64,000 nt of DNA from Argentina anserina (GCF_933775445.1 NC_065877.1:34608694-34672693); one strand, 5' to 3'; shown: positions 1-12,930, numbered from the stretch's first letter. The notes: generated by a model from the letters alone, not told the origin. Made by a program: numbers and translations.

Positions 1-47
1 GAGAGTTAATCTATGAATTAGTATTGGGTTCGACTGTTGCACTATTA

Positions 48-713
48 CCTAGGCTCCATGAGTTATGAAATTATTGGTTGCCTTTTATCAATGTGCAAAA
101 ATAGATGTTGGGAGCCGCTTTGCAGCTTAAATCTATAGTGTTCTGCTGCCAGTAAGACCCTCACATTGTAATTCCATTAAGTACTTTACTTGGACAAAAA
201 GGATCCAGTTGGGTTTATTTTTTCTCATAGAAAGTCTAGTTCTATAGCTTCGATTTAGAGTGAAAGGAGCTGTAGATTTTGTGAAGTGGCATTATGTTTG
301 ATATTGTATTGCATAATTGGCATTAGACCAAGGCTCCATGACCATCAAACTATTGGTTGCCTGGTCTGAATTGCAGAAATAGATGTTGGGATTCACTTTG
401 CAGCTTGAACTTTGATGTTTCTGCTGCCATAAATCCGCATACATGTTTTAGCAATCTGTAACTTATGAACAAGTTAATGTCACTAGAACAAGATACTAGT
501 TCTCTATTGGTTGTCTAGTCTGAACTGCGGAAATATTGTGTGAAAGGTCTTCTCTGGTGTGGCTAGCATTAGGTCTGGTTATTGCTCTTTTACCTAGGCT
601 CTATGACAATACGATGATTTGTTGCCTAATTTCATTGAGCAGAAATAAAAGTTGGGATCCGCTTTGCAGCTTAAACTTTTAATGATATTGCTGCCAGTAA
701 TGCCCTTACATGG
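48..713. repeat. Three degenerate direct repeat units
   Basis: Three copies of a unit of about 120-130 bases lie at roughly 48-177, 327-446 and 591-713, spaced 280 then 265 bases apart. Each runs through 'aggctcYatga', 'ttggttgcct' or a variant, 'agaaataRaDgttggga', 'ctttgcagctt' and 'tgctgcca'. A partial fourth copy of the middle part is near 505-535. They sit upstream of a candidate last exon and so probably in an intron or introns of that gene. I do not recognise the family. Confidence 0.7.
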
Positions 714-1048
714 TCAAGGAACTTTTGTTGTTTGATCATTTTGAATTTGAAACTCGATTTTGCTAGTGAATTGTACCTTGAATATTGAATAGGTACTCAA
801 GACCTGGTCATATATATCTAGTTGTTTGTATATTGTTGAGAGGGAATACTGGATCTGATTTGTTTGCAAGTTCCATATATGGTTGGGGTTCAGGTTTGGA
901 GGATTGCATGAATCAATTGATGAACAACATAACTGCATATAAAGTCTATATCATGATTGTAATAATTACGTTAACTTTGTATATTGTAAGTTCTCAATTT
1001 CAAAACAGGTTGCAGTCTGTATTAAATGTGTTTTTTATTGAACTACAG

Positions 1049-1169
1049 CTTGTATCTTTCACAAAAGCTACAAGAGGTTATGGAGGCAGGGGAGCAGGCC
1101 AATGATAAAAATGGCGTAGCAGTAGCTTATACATTTGTTGTGAGGGAGAACTCCTCGATGTTGTTTTGA
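1049..1169 (+). CDS. Candidate last exon of an unidentified gene entering from the left edge
   Basis: A pyrimidine-rich tract and a clean acceptor (tacag, ending at 1048) precede an open frame. Read from 1050 it gives 39 residues, starting LYLSQKLQEVMEAGEQ and ending RENSSMLF, then TGA at 1167-1169. The amphipathic, Glu/Gln-rich start looks like real protein, but I do not recognise the family. About 220 bases downstream a polyadenylation-like hexamer (aataaa, about 1386) fits a 3' UTR end. The upstream exons are not visible, and the preceding kilobase with its repeats would be intron. No ATG is expected because this would be an internal acceptor. It could be chance; the call rests on splice-site quality and composition only. 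Confidence 0.35.
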
Positions 1170-4100
1170 CTCTGCAAGTCTCATTTAAAAAAAAAGATTC
1201 AACTATTGCATTCAACAAGTCTCACTATGAAGAACTCAATTCAATTAACAAGAGAATCGTGTTTTACAAGGAGCTTTGTTGCGTTTAGGAAGCGAGTATA
1301 TTTTCCCCGCAAAGAAATCATAATAAGGTGATTAGCTGTTGTGTTTTGAAGCTCGTACTGTTCGATTATGTAAAATCTTTCATGGAATAAAGTTCCGCTT
1401 ATTGCCAATTACTACTGTTCAAGTACGTGTGTTGGTATAGTGATGCACCAAAGAGGCTGTATTCGGCTTTTGTTACTCGAATCGGTTGTGTAGCCTTTTG
1501 AACATCCTCTTGGATTTGCATTCTCAGCATTGTACATCTAACTTTCAACATGAGTGAGGATGCTGAAACATAATCAAACACTATCTTGACTAAGAACATA
1601 GTTTGTTATGAACACTTTCCCGAATGCAGTGGCTGCCTGCTTCGTTGAGAGCCCTATTTATGATGCGGGTCAATGCTGGGCCCTTCTCAGTTCTCACTTC
1701 AACCCGAAAATTTCGTTACTCTATCAATCTACCATGAGGATATGCATGAACTTAACTCTAATAATTATTGGTTTCGCTCAATTCTTGTACCATTTATTTC
1801 ATCCAGAAAAACAGTTATTCAAAGTACTGCAGTGACGCTTCTGTGGCTCCATCATTATTTATCGACTGAAATTTCATGGCCATCGGAAACCCTATTTACT
1901 ACCCGAACTTGGAAGGCAGAGAACTATTTCATCAGTTTATACAGTTGATGCTGAAAGCTGGAATCGATCCCAGATGGACAAAAATGGCGACAGGTGCTCT
2001 TCTCGCTCGTTCATATTTATTATGTTCTTGTGTGTGGTTGCAGTCGAGGCGATTAAAGACCACCCCATGTGAAGGTGAAGTGCCATTATACCACTGAAAT
2101 AAATGAGTTCATGTGCAGTTTTTATTTGAAGCAAGCATGAAGGAAAACACAAGAGATTACAGAGAAAGAGAAGACTGTAATATATAGCTAGGATGCAGAA
2201 CAAGATCTGTCTCTGACATCCAAGTTGTGGAGGATATTCGATTCGATCTCACCATTGCTCCATCCACACGACCCCCACTGCTAGCTAAGCTTTCAAGTTT
2301 CAAACACCCAGACTGGCTTCTCCGATCAGTCAATGAGAGACAGATAGAGTAACCCATATGCACCTTAACTAATTAGTTTCTTATTTTCTTCATATATTTA
2401 CGTACACTCGTTGAAATGAGTCAAATGACCTCCTGTGTACATGACGGACAGTTTAGTGTGCTACGTACATATACGAACCCTCAAATTACATGTTAAAGTC
2501 GCACAATCACACAATCGAAACCCTAACGGATGTAATATGCACAAGTCTCACAATCTATGTATGTGAAAAACTTTTAAATGCTAGTTGTTGATCTCAAAGC
2601 TCAAACTAGACAACCTTACGTAATCGATAAGTATAATACGAACATGAACAAAAATTTAGCTCCACAATTAATCTTGAGCTTGAGGTTCTTGACACATGTG
2701 GTGGTAGTACGTAGGTGTTTTTCACAAATGTAAAATCCACCGACAAAGGAGCAATAGAAAGGTCTTCCGATGGGAGTTTAGAGAATCTTAAATGCATGTA
2801 TAGTTTGAGTCCTCCTATGTTGGTGAAATTTCTTTGGAAAATTAATTCTTGTGGCATTTAAACTTTGCCGGGCACCCGTCCTCCTGCTTGCATATTCGAT
2901 CATCGTACTGCTTGCTCTGGAATCAATCTCAAAGGTTGATTCATTTGAACAAATTCAGCAATTTATATAGATTTTTCGTTTATTGGTGAGAGGTGTTTTC
3001 TGATTTAACTTGTTGATGATCGAGGTCTGAATTCAGTATATTTGTTCAACTGATCGAGTAAATAAATTGAAAAGTGAAACTATTTTCCATCTGAATAAAT
3101 TTCCATCGATCGGGTTTTGATTCAAACAGGAGTCGTATATACCTTTATAATGACAAATTTTCTCAAAATTACGAACGAAGTAGCTAGTCCTGATCAGAAG
3201 TTAGAACCTGCTCAACCTCATTCAAAACCCTAAAATCTACAGGTGAGTAGTGCTTTGTTTAGTGAAGCACTCAAGCCTAAGAGATATGACACAATTATCT
3301 TGTTGTCGCATTCATGCATGAAGCTATATTTTCTCTAATTGACAGCAAACGAAGACGCTGAAATAGACCTCTAATTAAATACAGAGGGGCATCCGTTCAA
3401 TTAATTAATCGAAGCGTGATTGTGCTCCACCCTATCCCCCTCTTCTCAAAATAGTACCATACAGTCATACACGTTGAAGACGTATGACGTATCAATCGCG
3501 TACCGTTTACGTTTAATTTGATTATTTCATTTTCGTTTCTCCTCAGATTACTTATAAGCAGACCAGAGATCAGTACCAAGATGGGGGTCCATATATGAAT
3601 TTGCGATATGTTTGTCACACACACTAAGTGGCTATTATATATATAGAAGGTTAAACAGAGACCAGTTTTTGTTGGACCATTGTTGATCGATATATGCGTG
3701 CCATTATGATGATTTGATCTGTTCAATGACATTTATTTTCATGGACAAAGCTGGGATCATTGATCTACGGACCACTGTTAGGCACAGAAGCCAAATTAAT
3801 TTGTGCATGAGGACGCGATGGTTAGCTCCTTCAAATTAATCTTCACGTACGGTTACTTCAGATTCTAATTGAGTCACGCTGATCGATTATTTTTCATTCC
3901 ATCATATTCTTTATGAAGAATATCTTAGGTTTACTTACAGTTTTGGATATGTTCATTAACCCAATCAACATAGTTTTCCGTTAACTTCACCGGGATGGAT
4001 TCATTATTCAGCTTCAGATTCAGCTAGCTACAAAAGATACCATGCATATATCTGGTGGTGGTAGTCTGATAGAAGCTAGCTGACGTTTCATGTGCAATAT

Positions 4101-5335
4101 CTAGTAGCTCTTTTGTAAATGACGATGATGTTAATTCTAAAAAGCTAGCTTAAGCATGATGCCATGCAACTGATCAATTCGGGGTCTCAATCATGATAGA
4201 GAAATGGTCGATTATTTATAGAAAGATGGAATTAAGGAAGAACCTTGTTCTGATTAGTGATCGTCAGGAATTTTAGTGTCTTTTAGTGCCTACACGCAAT
4301 CTCAACTACAATCCTGCATTGACTGCACTTAATGATGGTGCAAATATATGTATGTGCATATCATCAATAATACAAATGAACGAATGGTTAATGGCTAGCT
4401 CCGTTAATTAATTAGATATCTGTGTAGTCAATTCAAATCATTTGGACTATAGCGCTTAATTAGTGTGTCATGGACACTAATATATCATGGAATGATTGAA
4501 TTCGAAATGCTATATCTGTGTGTGTGTGTGTGTGTATGTGTGTGTGTGTGTGTGTGTGTGTATAGATAGTACGTACGTAGAGATTGGTTGGCAAGCGACA
4601 TTTACTGAAGTCTTATAGTTCTGATATGAACCATATGATGTAACTACTTGTTAATCCTTTTTCACATTAAAATATACTCAGTAGCGCTTGTCATACCATT
4701 TATTAAAAATCACAGTGTTGCCGCAATATTAGATGTTTCTGAGAAAAGCTGCAAAGTTAGATGGAATACATACAAAGAAAAGTATCACATTTCATCAAGA
4801 TATCTACGTTTCTGGTACATTTGCTAATTAGTTCAGATCGATTGAGATGCTCAAAATGTGAGGATTTATTATCGGTACCTGTGTACTTGCCTTCAAAGAA
4901 CCACTATATATGCTTTCATTTTCAATTAGGCTACCTTGGATAACTGTTAGCTAGCAATATATACAAGTAATTAAGCAAAAGCCGAATATATGGTTCGTTT
5001 AAGAAACAAAAGACTGACATAGATTCCAAAGGCGTTACAAATATGTATACAAAAGTCGGAAGGGTGAACTAAGTACGTACGTAGCTAGTATATTAACAAT
5101 TCACGTGAGAGCAAAATACAGCCAGAACTGTAAATTATTTGCTTTCACAAGAAGACCAATGAAGCATACGCATATATGCATGCATGTCAAGCTTATTACA
5201 ATTCTGGTCCAGTAGTTCTCGTTCTAGCTATGAAAATCATTGCATAAGCAACCAAAATCTGCTCTGGCAATTACCGCACATGAATCCTATACCGTGAAAA
5301 TCAAACCTCTACTAATCAAGACAGTTGAACTTCTC
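1170..5335. other. Intergenic: 3' flank of the left gene and 3' flank of the MYB gene
   Basis: No convincing gene. After a probable 3' UTR ending near 1400, the sequence is AT-rich with many short open frames that lack splice signals or family resemblance. The only clear structure is the TG microsatellite at 4517-4561. The last several hundred bases should include the 3' UTR of the minus-strand MYB gene. Confidence 0.6.
4517..4561. repeat. (TG)n microsatellite
   Basis: About 22 TG units interrupted once by an A (tgtatgtg). It lies downstream of the MYB gene. Confidence 0.95.
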
Positions 5336-7364
5336 TTAGAAGTTTGGAGAGCCATCATGTGAGGGAGAAGAATTCACCAAATTGAGAATACTATTCCAGT
5401 AATTCTTGTTATCTTCATAATAGTCACTCCCGGCACTGCCACCGTTTTCTGAATCACAACCACCTCCATCCGACATACTCTGATCACGATCAACGGAGTT
5501 ATTAAGTAAGAGATTGGTAAACCCTTCTTGATCCGCCACCTCATCAACGCTGCCAATTCCCCGATCATGACGAACTTGTTCATTAGTACTTGTCCATGTG
5601 ACATTGTCATGAATGCCAAAATGGGTTGATGATGACGGCATGTTCCCAAACCCTAGTTTCCAATCTTGAACTTGTATGTCCCCTTCCTCTTTGGCGTTAA
5701 TGGCAGCCGTCTGATCGTGATGATCACCGGAGGAAGCACCGGAACAACCCACAAACTCAATCATAGAAGATGGCATAATCCCAGGTGCCACATTCTCAGA
5801 GTTATAAGTTGTGAGCGTAGATGTTGGAGAATCAAGACTTTGACCCTTCATGAGAAGCAACTGATGAGCTGACGAGGATGACGTTGAAGCAGCAGCCGCG
5901 GCCGCGGCCGCCGTCAGCTGATTGATGAGGGAGCTGTGTGAGCGGAGCTTCGATTCCCTAACGAGCCGAGCTTCGGCTTCGAGCCTGGCGCTTTCCCACT
6001 GAGCCATGTGGCTGAGGTTGGCGGCGTTCTTGGACTGACCGTCGTGAGTGGAGAGCAGGGTGTCGTTTTTAGGCTTGTGGGTTACAGGATCGATTCCCAT
6101 TTTGGCCAAGCGCTTCTTCAGATGTGTGTTCCAGTAGTTCTTTATCTCATTATCTGTTCTCTTCGGCAAGTGTGTTGCTATCGCCGACCACCTTAGGCAT
6201 ACAAGACAAGTAAACGTCTTAGTAACTGGAGACCGCAAAACTATGAAAACACCGAACTGCATATAAAATCGATCTCTCCACGAATATGCTGAGTGAAAAA
6301 AAAAACTATTTTTTTTCTGTTGATACGAAGTAAGAACTAGTTATTCAATCGATCGAAAATGTCAGGTTTGGAGTACTGTCAAATGTTTTTTTTACGAATG
6401 AGCTCAGTAGCAAACACACACACACACACTATCATCATCATCACACTTCAAAATTTGAATTTTGAAAGGATTATACATTTTGAAGATTCTTCATTTTCAT
6501 GTTTAAAGACGAAGAATAAATAAACTATGAGATGTGTCAGGAAACCCAGAAAAGATTGATAAGTCAATTCACAGGTCAAAATGAAAATTTTGCAAATGTA
6601 TGTAGGTGATGTTAGATACTTAGACAGTGAGTTGTTGAAAAGTAAATGCGAGAAGTCATTTCACATTCAAAGGTCTTCCAGTGATACAGTAAATCATATG
6701 GTACTTAATTAGCGCAGTTCTGAAGACCAAAACAATGCAATGGTTTTGAAATTGAAGAAAATATGAAGAAAATATGTTATTAGTTAGATGATGAAGTACT
6801 TGTCGAAATACACTACTTCTGCATCTGATCGAAGGGAAATCACAATGAATGAATGTCGTCATGTAATACTAAAAAATTTCTTCCATCGATCTGTACTTTG
6901 GTGTCGCAGAGAAAAGTAAGACTGGTAAGTAAGATGGACTGAAGCTAGCTTGATCCATTATGAAACAGGAATAATTAATATTCAGAAGTATACAAGAGAT
7001 GTATTAGTTCTGCTTATACCTGTTGCCTAACAGGGCATGGAGTTGAATAATGGTCTGTTCTTCTTGTAAACTGAATTTCCCCCTCTTGATATCTGGTCTC
7101 AGATAGTTTGTCCATCTCAGTCTGCAGCTCTTTCCACATCTCTGAAGCCCTATACAATGAAATTAACAAACTTAAACTCAGAACTAAAGTGAAAGATAAG
7201 AAGTACTAGTGGTTGTAGGGATGAAACTCACCAGCTTTGATTGGGAGGGCTCTCCAACTTCCATGGCCATGTTCTTCGATATAAGCCAAGAGCTTCTGGT
7301 CTTCTTCTGGAGTCCAGGGACCTTTCTTTAACCCGACTTTGTCGCAGCACGGTGACCGTCCCAT
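5336..7364 (-). CDS. MYB16: R2R3-MYB transcription factor, MIXTA-like (subgroup 9, MYB16/MYB106 type)
   Basis: Three exons on the minus strand: 7364-7232, 7149-7020 and 6191-5336, all with GT-AG borders, joining to 372 residues. First exons of 133 and 130 bp are the classic R2R3-MYB layout. The start is the MGRSPCCDK methionine; in-frame upstream residues are not typical of the family. R2 and R3 repeats occupy about residues 10-116, with the Trp spacing intact and [15 protein letters not shown] closing R3. The subgroup 9 signature [18 protein letters not shown] is at 151-168, followed by an 8-Ala run coded by a GC-rich patch and a Ser/Asn/Asp-rich acidic C-terminus. The R3 motif for bHLH binding is absent. 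Family members act in the nucleus to promote cuticle formation and conical epidermal cells and to limit trichome branching. Neighbouring genes match those of Arabidopsis MYB16, which favours MYB16 over MYB106. Confidence 0.96.
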
Positions 7365-7456
7365 TTCGACTTGGCAAGGACTCAAGTACGTACTGGAGAT
7401 CGTCGACACTAACTAGAGTGAGTATTAAGTGAGGGAAGTAGGTAGTGCTCGTGGAT

Positions 7457-7464
7457 CTTTATAT
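7457..7464 (-). promoter_or_regulatory. TATA box of the MYB gene
   Basis: Reads atataaag on the minus strand, about 95 bases upstream of the MYB start codon, which leaves a 5' UTR of about 60 bases. Confidence 0.55.
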
Positions 7465-7680
7465 GAAAGTCGAAAGAGAAGGCATCATGATATCTCTGGT
7501 TTGCAAATTAAACCAAAGAAATGGGCAGAGGGATGAGAATGAAAGGTCAGCGACATGAATGGGATAAACAAATTAATTTCTGGCAGAGAGAGGGTCTATA
7601 TGTACAGTTCGAATGACAGAACTACCCTTGGTTCTTGCCCTAGTTACCTTCTCATTTCTTACTTTGTGTAAAATTCTATG

Positions 7681-8104
7681 GGCGGGTTTGGTTGACAGAA
7701 ATGCCAAGATATGGAAATAAATTAATTTTATTCCAACCTAATTTGGAATGAAATAAGTTTTTGTATGTTTATGTTGGTGTTTGGAAGATGTTGAAATCTA
7801 AAATTTAGAACTATTTTGATAAGTCATTAGTATAGGATATTCCATCAATTTTTTTTATTGAAAGTCATTTATAAGAAAATAAGATACAATTTAAAATGAA
7901 ATTAGCCTTTATTGATAGGAATGGAAATAAAATATCACATCGGGGTATGTAATTCATTTTAAATTTTAAGAGAGAATCAATTTTCAGTTAAATTACATTT
8001 TTATTTCCATTTTAATATTAAATTACAACCAAACAATACATACACATGGTTAACTGAAATTAATTCTTTTTTCTATAACATGATTTCGTATCAACCAAAC
8101 GGGG
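7681..8104. mobile_element. MITE in the MYB promoter
   Basis: A 424-bp element has inverted ends sharing GTTTGGTTGA: the left end reads ggcgggtttggttga, and the right end reverse-complements to ccccgtttggttga. Similarity continues imperfectly for about 45 bases. It is flanked directly by ctatg on both sides (7676-7680 and 8105-8109), read here as a target-site duplication. The interior is very AT-rich and non-coding. The ends resemble the many plant MITEs starting with a G-run then TTTGGTT; the superfamily is not certain. It lies 317 bp upstream of the MYB start codon. Confidence 0.65.
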
Positions 8105-8109
8105 CTATG

Positions 8110-10142
8110 GTTTTTATTGTCTTTTCCCGCAAGGTTGAGGACAGAGGACTGGATTTCTTGGCAGACATTACCAAGAATAATTGCATATATAGGATCACCC
8201 CTCCTCGTTTCCAAGATTTTATTTTTTCTCTTAATTAACTTCATCTCATATTTATTCTTATCTTTGGATTTCGCAATGAACACTCATTTCCCGCAGTTTC
8301 AGTGTGCAGTAGACTCATCATTTAAGAAGGGAATAGCAGTACTCCACCCCCCTACATTATTGAGCCCTTCTTCAATTCCAACTTAAATATTCGTTCTCTT
8401 CGCTTATTTATTTGTCTTGGTGTTTCTCAAATTTATCGATGGATCAGGGAATGGTAATGAAATAAAAAGAAAGGTAGACAAGATAAGAAATAAATGAAGA
8501 GTGAGTAAAAATTGTCCCTAATAATATGTCCAAAAGATTATCAGACTTGGTATGAATTAATTCTATGTTGAGTTGTGGACCATATATCAAATTTATGACA
8601 ATGGTATACTTCTACTGAATAATTCTACTAATGTTTTTGAAAAACTAAGCAACTTTTATTATTACTTGTAAGAAACTAGCTAGCTAGGAAATGCCCATTG
8701 GACCAAAACCAAATTCTACAAGAAACTGAAGACTGTATATATAGGTATATATATGCGTCAATATTATACACTATCCCTGCAACAGTTCATTGATAAAAGT
8801 CATATTCAGATCGAGAGGATCGATCTGAGTAAATTTAGCTAGCTAGCTGCATATATATAGAGCCATAATAACTCCTAGAACAGCATCGTTGGCCACCTCT
8901 AGGTTGTAATTATTCCTACGCAAAATTAACACTCTTACTGGTTCAAAAGGATCACCCCCAATATCTGCTTTAGGGTTTCAAACACTAAAAGAGGTAAAGA
9001 TTTAATGTAAGCACAACCAGAGACCCCAGTGGTCCGCTTCTGATGTAGTGACCTATAGATAGTGTGATGCATCATCGATCATTAATATATGGTCGTCTCT
9101 GCAGGACTTCCATATTAGCAAGCAAAGGATCAATGACCACTTCTCTTTAATTCTTTAACCATGTCCAGAAACATCAAATTTACTGCTGTGGTTTCTACCT
9201 GCTCCTCGTAGTTATTGGCCGCTGCAGATATAATTGACTGCAAGAAGTCTCAGTTATTGTCGATCATATTCAAATCTGTCCAACCCGTCAAAGGCATTTA
9301 AGTTTCATCAGAAACCTGTAGCATGAAAGTTTGCAAAGTCGATCTGGTGAGATTAAGGCTACCTCCCTTCGAATAACAACACGTTTTACTTCAACAACGT
9401 ACACCGTTAAATACCTATACGAATTATGTTTCGATCAGTTAACTGACCGGTTTGCAGTGTGGATAACCGAAAACTCTATGCACGGTGCCTGGCGTAGATG
9501 GTTGTATTTTCAATAGAAAACTCATAATCTTGTTTAATTCACATAATCTAGTACTGATAAACTCTTTATCCCTTCTTAATAAGTTGAACTGATTCAATCA
9601 TGTACGTATTTAGCTCAGTGTGATCGCCATAAGGCCGGGTACGAATTGAATATGCATGTTTAGAGTTACTATATATAATTTCATACAGAAAACAACGGCA
9701 CTGGCTAGGGTTAGGTTGGATGCATGGATTCCAACTTCTACAAGAAAGTCTTAACCACTTGCATGATAAGTTACTGCTTGATCAATTATTCGATACATTT
9801 GCCTTACTCTTAATAATGAGTAGCTAGGCAGCTCATATTATGCGCAGCAGAACAAAGACCTATAAATTGTAGTTCATGCATGCTGCATAAAGCTCTACCA
9901 GACCGGCTGCTTAATGAATTCGTCATAGATCCATATATTGATTACAGTATACACTATAAAGCTCAAAATCAGAAGCAGACCGTAGACTAAACCAAGTGTT
10001 GCCCATGATTAATCGTCATATCATCATCAGAATAAATATAGCATTTCTTTGCTTGCGTAGGTAGAAGCTTATTAACTTTTTCGTGGGTCTGGTTAGCCAT
10101 TACTGAACCAGGTCCAAAAGGGTTCCCTGACGAAAGAGGTAC
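8110..10142. other. Distal MYB upstream region, no gene seen
   Basis: AT-rich sequence with several 'gctagctagc'-type short palindromes and no open frame with recognisable protein or splice context. Confidence 0.55.
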
Positions 10143-10444
10143 TTAAGCGCTTGATGAAGGTGATTGTGACCTAGCCACTGCTGCTACAGCTGCAAAAACC
10201 ATGGCAGTATCATTGGAATTCAGAGGGTTAGTTTGGTAATCTTGAGGTGCATGAAAAAGCAGATAATTATGAGATCGATGGGATCTACAGTTTTGTGGGG
10301 ATGAACTCGGATAATTTGAAGCTTGAAAAGACAAAAGAAGGGTCCCCATTGAAGACTCTGAAACACATTTGCGTTTCTGGAGTGGATGACCAAGCTTGAA
10401 GAAGAAGAGATGAAGATATTGGCCAATGTTAATGGGGACACCAT
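10143..10444 (-). other. Unrecognised open frame of about 100 codons (possible terminal exon or relic)
   Basis: On the minus strand a frame opens just after an in-frame TAA, at a possible acceptor (tttaag, about 10446), and runs about 100 codons to TAA at 10143. The product has HPLQKRKC near its start, is Ser/Asn/Pro/His-rich in the middle and ends with an Ala/Val run and SQSPSSSA. This composition resembles the disordered tail of a transcription factor. No DNA-binding domain is visible upstream, and I cannot name the family. An ATG occurs inside at 10349. It could be a decayed last exon cut off by the LTR material that begins 300 bp away, or chance. Confidence 0.2.
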
Positions 10445-10746
10445 CTTAAATTCTACTCGATCACTGCCAGCTCTAGTGTATCATCTATGGTCCAACAAGT
10501 TCTTAAAGACCCTCTTAAATGAGTAGATTACACTTGTCAAAGCAATGCTGCCCCACGTGGTTGCTATATATGTTAATAAAACCGAAAGTGAAATATATAT
10601 AAGAGCTAGACTGAGAATGGAGAAAATTTATATATGCATATGGTCCATTCCAGCAAGCTAGGGTTCATACATATGACTTAAAAAAAAACTTCTCAGACAT
10701 ATATTATCTTTGTTAATGTTAGAGTGTTAATTAAGTCTATGGTCTA

Positions 10747-12930
10747 TGTCACGACCTCGAATTTCGAATAATAAAAATTTGAATTCGAATCTATGAAAAC
10801 TCTAAAACAATCTTAAGTATATTGAAATCATCTTATCATAACAATGTATCGAAACTGAGTCCACATCATCAGTCGACTTGAATAATACACAACAAATGGA
10901 AATGTAAAATTCACTAAATCCTCACCACAAACAATAGAAAGAAATCTTCGACAATCTTCAGCGAAAGCCCTCTAATTCTGCTAATCCACATCTACATAAC
11001 TATCTCCGACATCATCGAATAGGTGCGCCAGGGTTGCAAACACAAACCTGGTAAGTTGTGCAGGTCGTATGAGTAAAACAACAATATAACATGCATAGTA
11101 ATACGAGAGTAAATACTGAAAACATTCAATTATAAATGCACTCATGAGTCACAGGACGGCCCATCTGGTTGTCTAATAATATCTGAAAATATAAGTGATC
11201 ATGAGAAATCAGGCAACCCATATGTTTACCCAATTACATTTATAATACGGGTACTCATAAGACCCAGGTACTCATCTGTTACCCCTCATGCAGTACACCG
11301 CCGGGCATTGGGGAACCCATCTGTTACCCAAATATCCCAAAAATATGAGTACTCATAAGTTGGTAACTCATTTGTTACCCCTCATGCAGTACACCGACAA
11401 ACAAACTAGAGCTCTAACTACATCGTAACTTTCGCCCGGCCAAGGCTAGGTTCCAACATGCCAACACGTCCGAAGACTGGTCTAAAGACAGAAAAACACG
11501 TCCGAAAACATAACACACGTCAGAAAACAAAAAAACATGTCCGAATACAGAAAACGTTTTAACAAAATTGAATGTTAAACCACATACAATAACAATCCAC
11601 CTATATTATTGTACTACAACAATCGACTTTTGCTCAAATAAAATAAATATAGTTGCCAAAGTATAATTCATTTGTAAATAAGAACGTAACAGTGTATAAT
11701 ATAGCAACTCATATATATGTATCATATTTATCATTTTATACACATACACAACCTACTATATTATATACATGTCATAGTTCGATCTTTTTAAGAATACGTG
11801 AATATGAGTCACCACCAAGGGTAGGCTCGTCATAGTAAGATTTACTTACATTCACCATAGTCCATAATCACAAAAACATTTTCAAAATTATTTATTAAAA
11901 TAGCGTTTTACTTACCCATGAACCGTAGACGATCAAGTTCATGTAATTTAAACCAAAATATATTTTTAAAATAATTTTTATAAATTAGTGATGCAACGAC
12001 TATAGTGACAACTCAAACTAAATTCAATAATTATAATACTACTTCGATCATGATGATCATTGTGAGGTTTACTCACCTTATTTCATGCGTGCAACTTCCA
12101 CGACACTGAAAGTAATTTCCTCACTCGTTTCGTCAGTCACCTAATAGCATGATAAAATGCTTAGAAAATCATATGTAAAATATCATGTGACGATTTTCAG
12201 TACAGCTAAATGTTGTTCATAAAACACTGTTTTCACAAAACAGTGTTCATGGTTTACTGTTTTACTAAACATTGTTCAAATTTACTGTTTTATTAAACAC
12301 TGTTCATATTAACGGTTACATAACACTGTTCACAGTTATTGTTTATAGAGTACTTTACATGACCACTGTTCACAATACTATTCATGAACACTGCTCATGC
12401 GACACCACTGTTCATCGACCGCCACCAATGACCACCAAATTTCACCACTACAATCTAAATGACATTCCTAACAACTTTCTAGTTCACAACAAAGTCTAAA
12501 TCAAAGCTTAAAACCTCCAATTTTGAAATTTCCAAAAAATCTCAAATCAATAACATTAGAATTAAAATTTCTTGGTTCGAGTTCTTACATTTCGATTTAG
12601 CTCAAAACCTTTGCAGGGGTTGTTGACGATGTTGAGGCAAGGAGTTTGAGACCGGTGGTGAAACCTAAACTCGCCGGAAAATTGAAGAACATAACCCGGG
12701 TCACCGACGAGTATCCGGGTCGACTTCCGGGCTTTGATGCGTGGAAACCGGCGTGCTACTCCACGATTCATCACCACAGAGAGGCGCACAAGGAGGAGAC
12801 AAAGCTATCTGGGTTGGCCCGGTCGCCTGAAACCGCCGGAGTCGGCTGGATCCGGGTCAAGTTGGAAGGAAATTTTCGCCTCTAAAAGCGCGGGTGCAGA
12901 GAAAGGGGGAGAAAAAAATGGGATTATGAT
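10747..12930. mobile_element. LTR-derived (probably non-autonomous) retroelement block
   Basis: Starts TGTCACGACCTCGAATTTCG, a type of terminus common in plant LTR elements. Inside are a 27-bp sequence repeated at about 11273 and 11369 (tctgttacccctcatgcagt and onward), three or four 'acacgtcYgaa' units at 11465-11550, and a run of ACTGTTCA-like units at about 12200-12420. The far end is a GC-rich patch (12610-12900) that is open in several frames but has no recognisable protein. The right boundary and duplication were not found. No gag, protease, integrase or reverse transcriptase was seen, so it is a solo LTR, a LARD-like element or a deletion derivative. Confidence 0.6.
12200..12420. repeat. 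Clustered ACTGTTCA-type short repeats
   Basis: About ten imperfect copies of (c)actgttca(t/c), spaced 15-30 bases, some in inverted pairs such as aaacactgttttc / acaaaacagtgtt. They lie within the LTR-derived block. Repeats of this kind are usual in U3 regions of plant LTRs; a regulatory role is inference. Confidence 0.6.

Noticed and set aside
1608..2097. Several overlapping + strand frames with membrane-like segments
   Set aside because: Frames overlap one another, no single reading is favoured, and no splice or homology support was seen.
4517..4561. Possible CRISPR-like or phased repeat array
   Set aside because: It is a simple dinucleotide microsatellite; no spacer-repeat structure exists anywhere in this window, which is eukaryotic.
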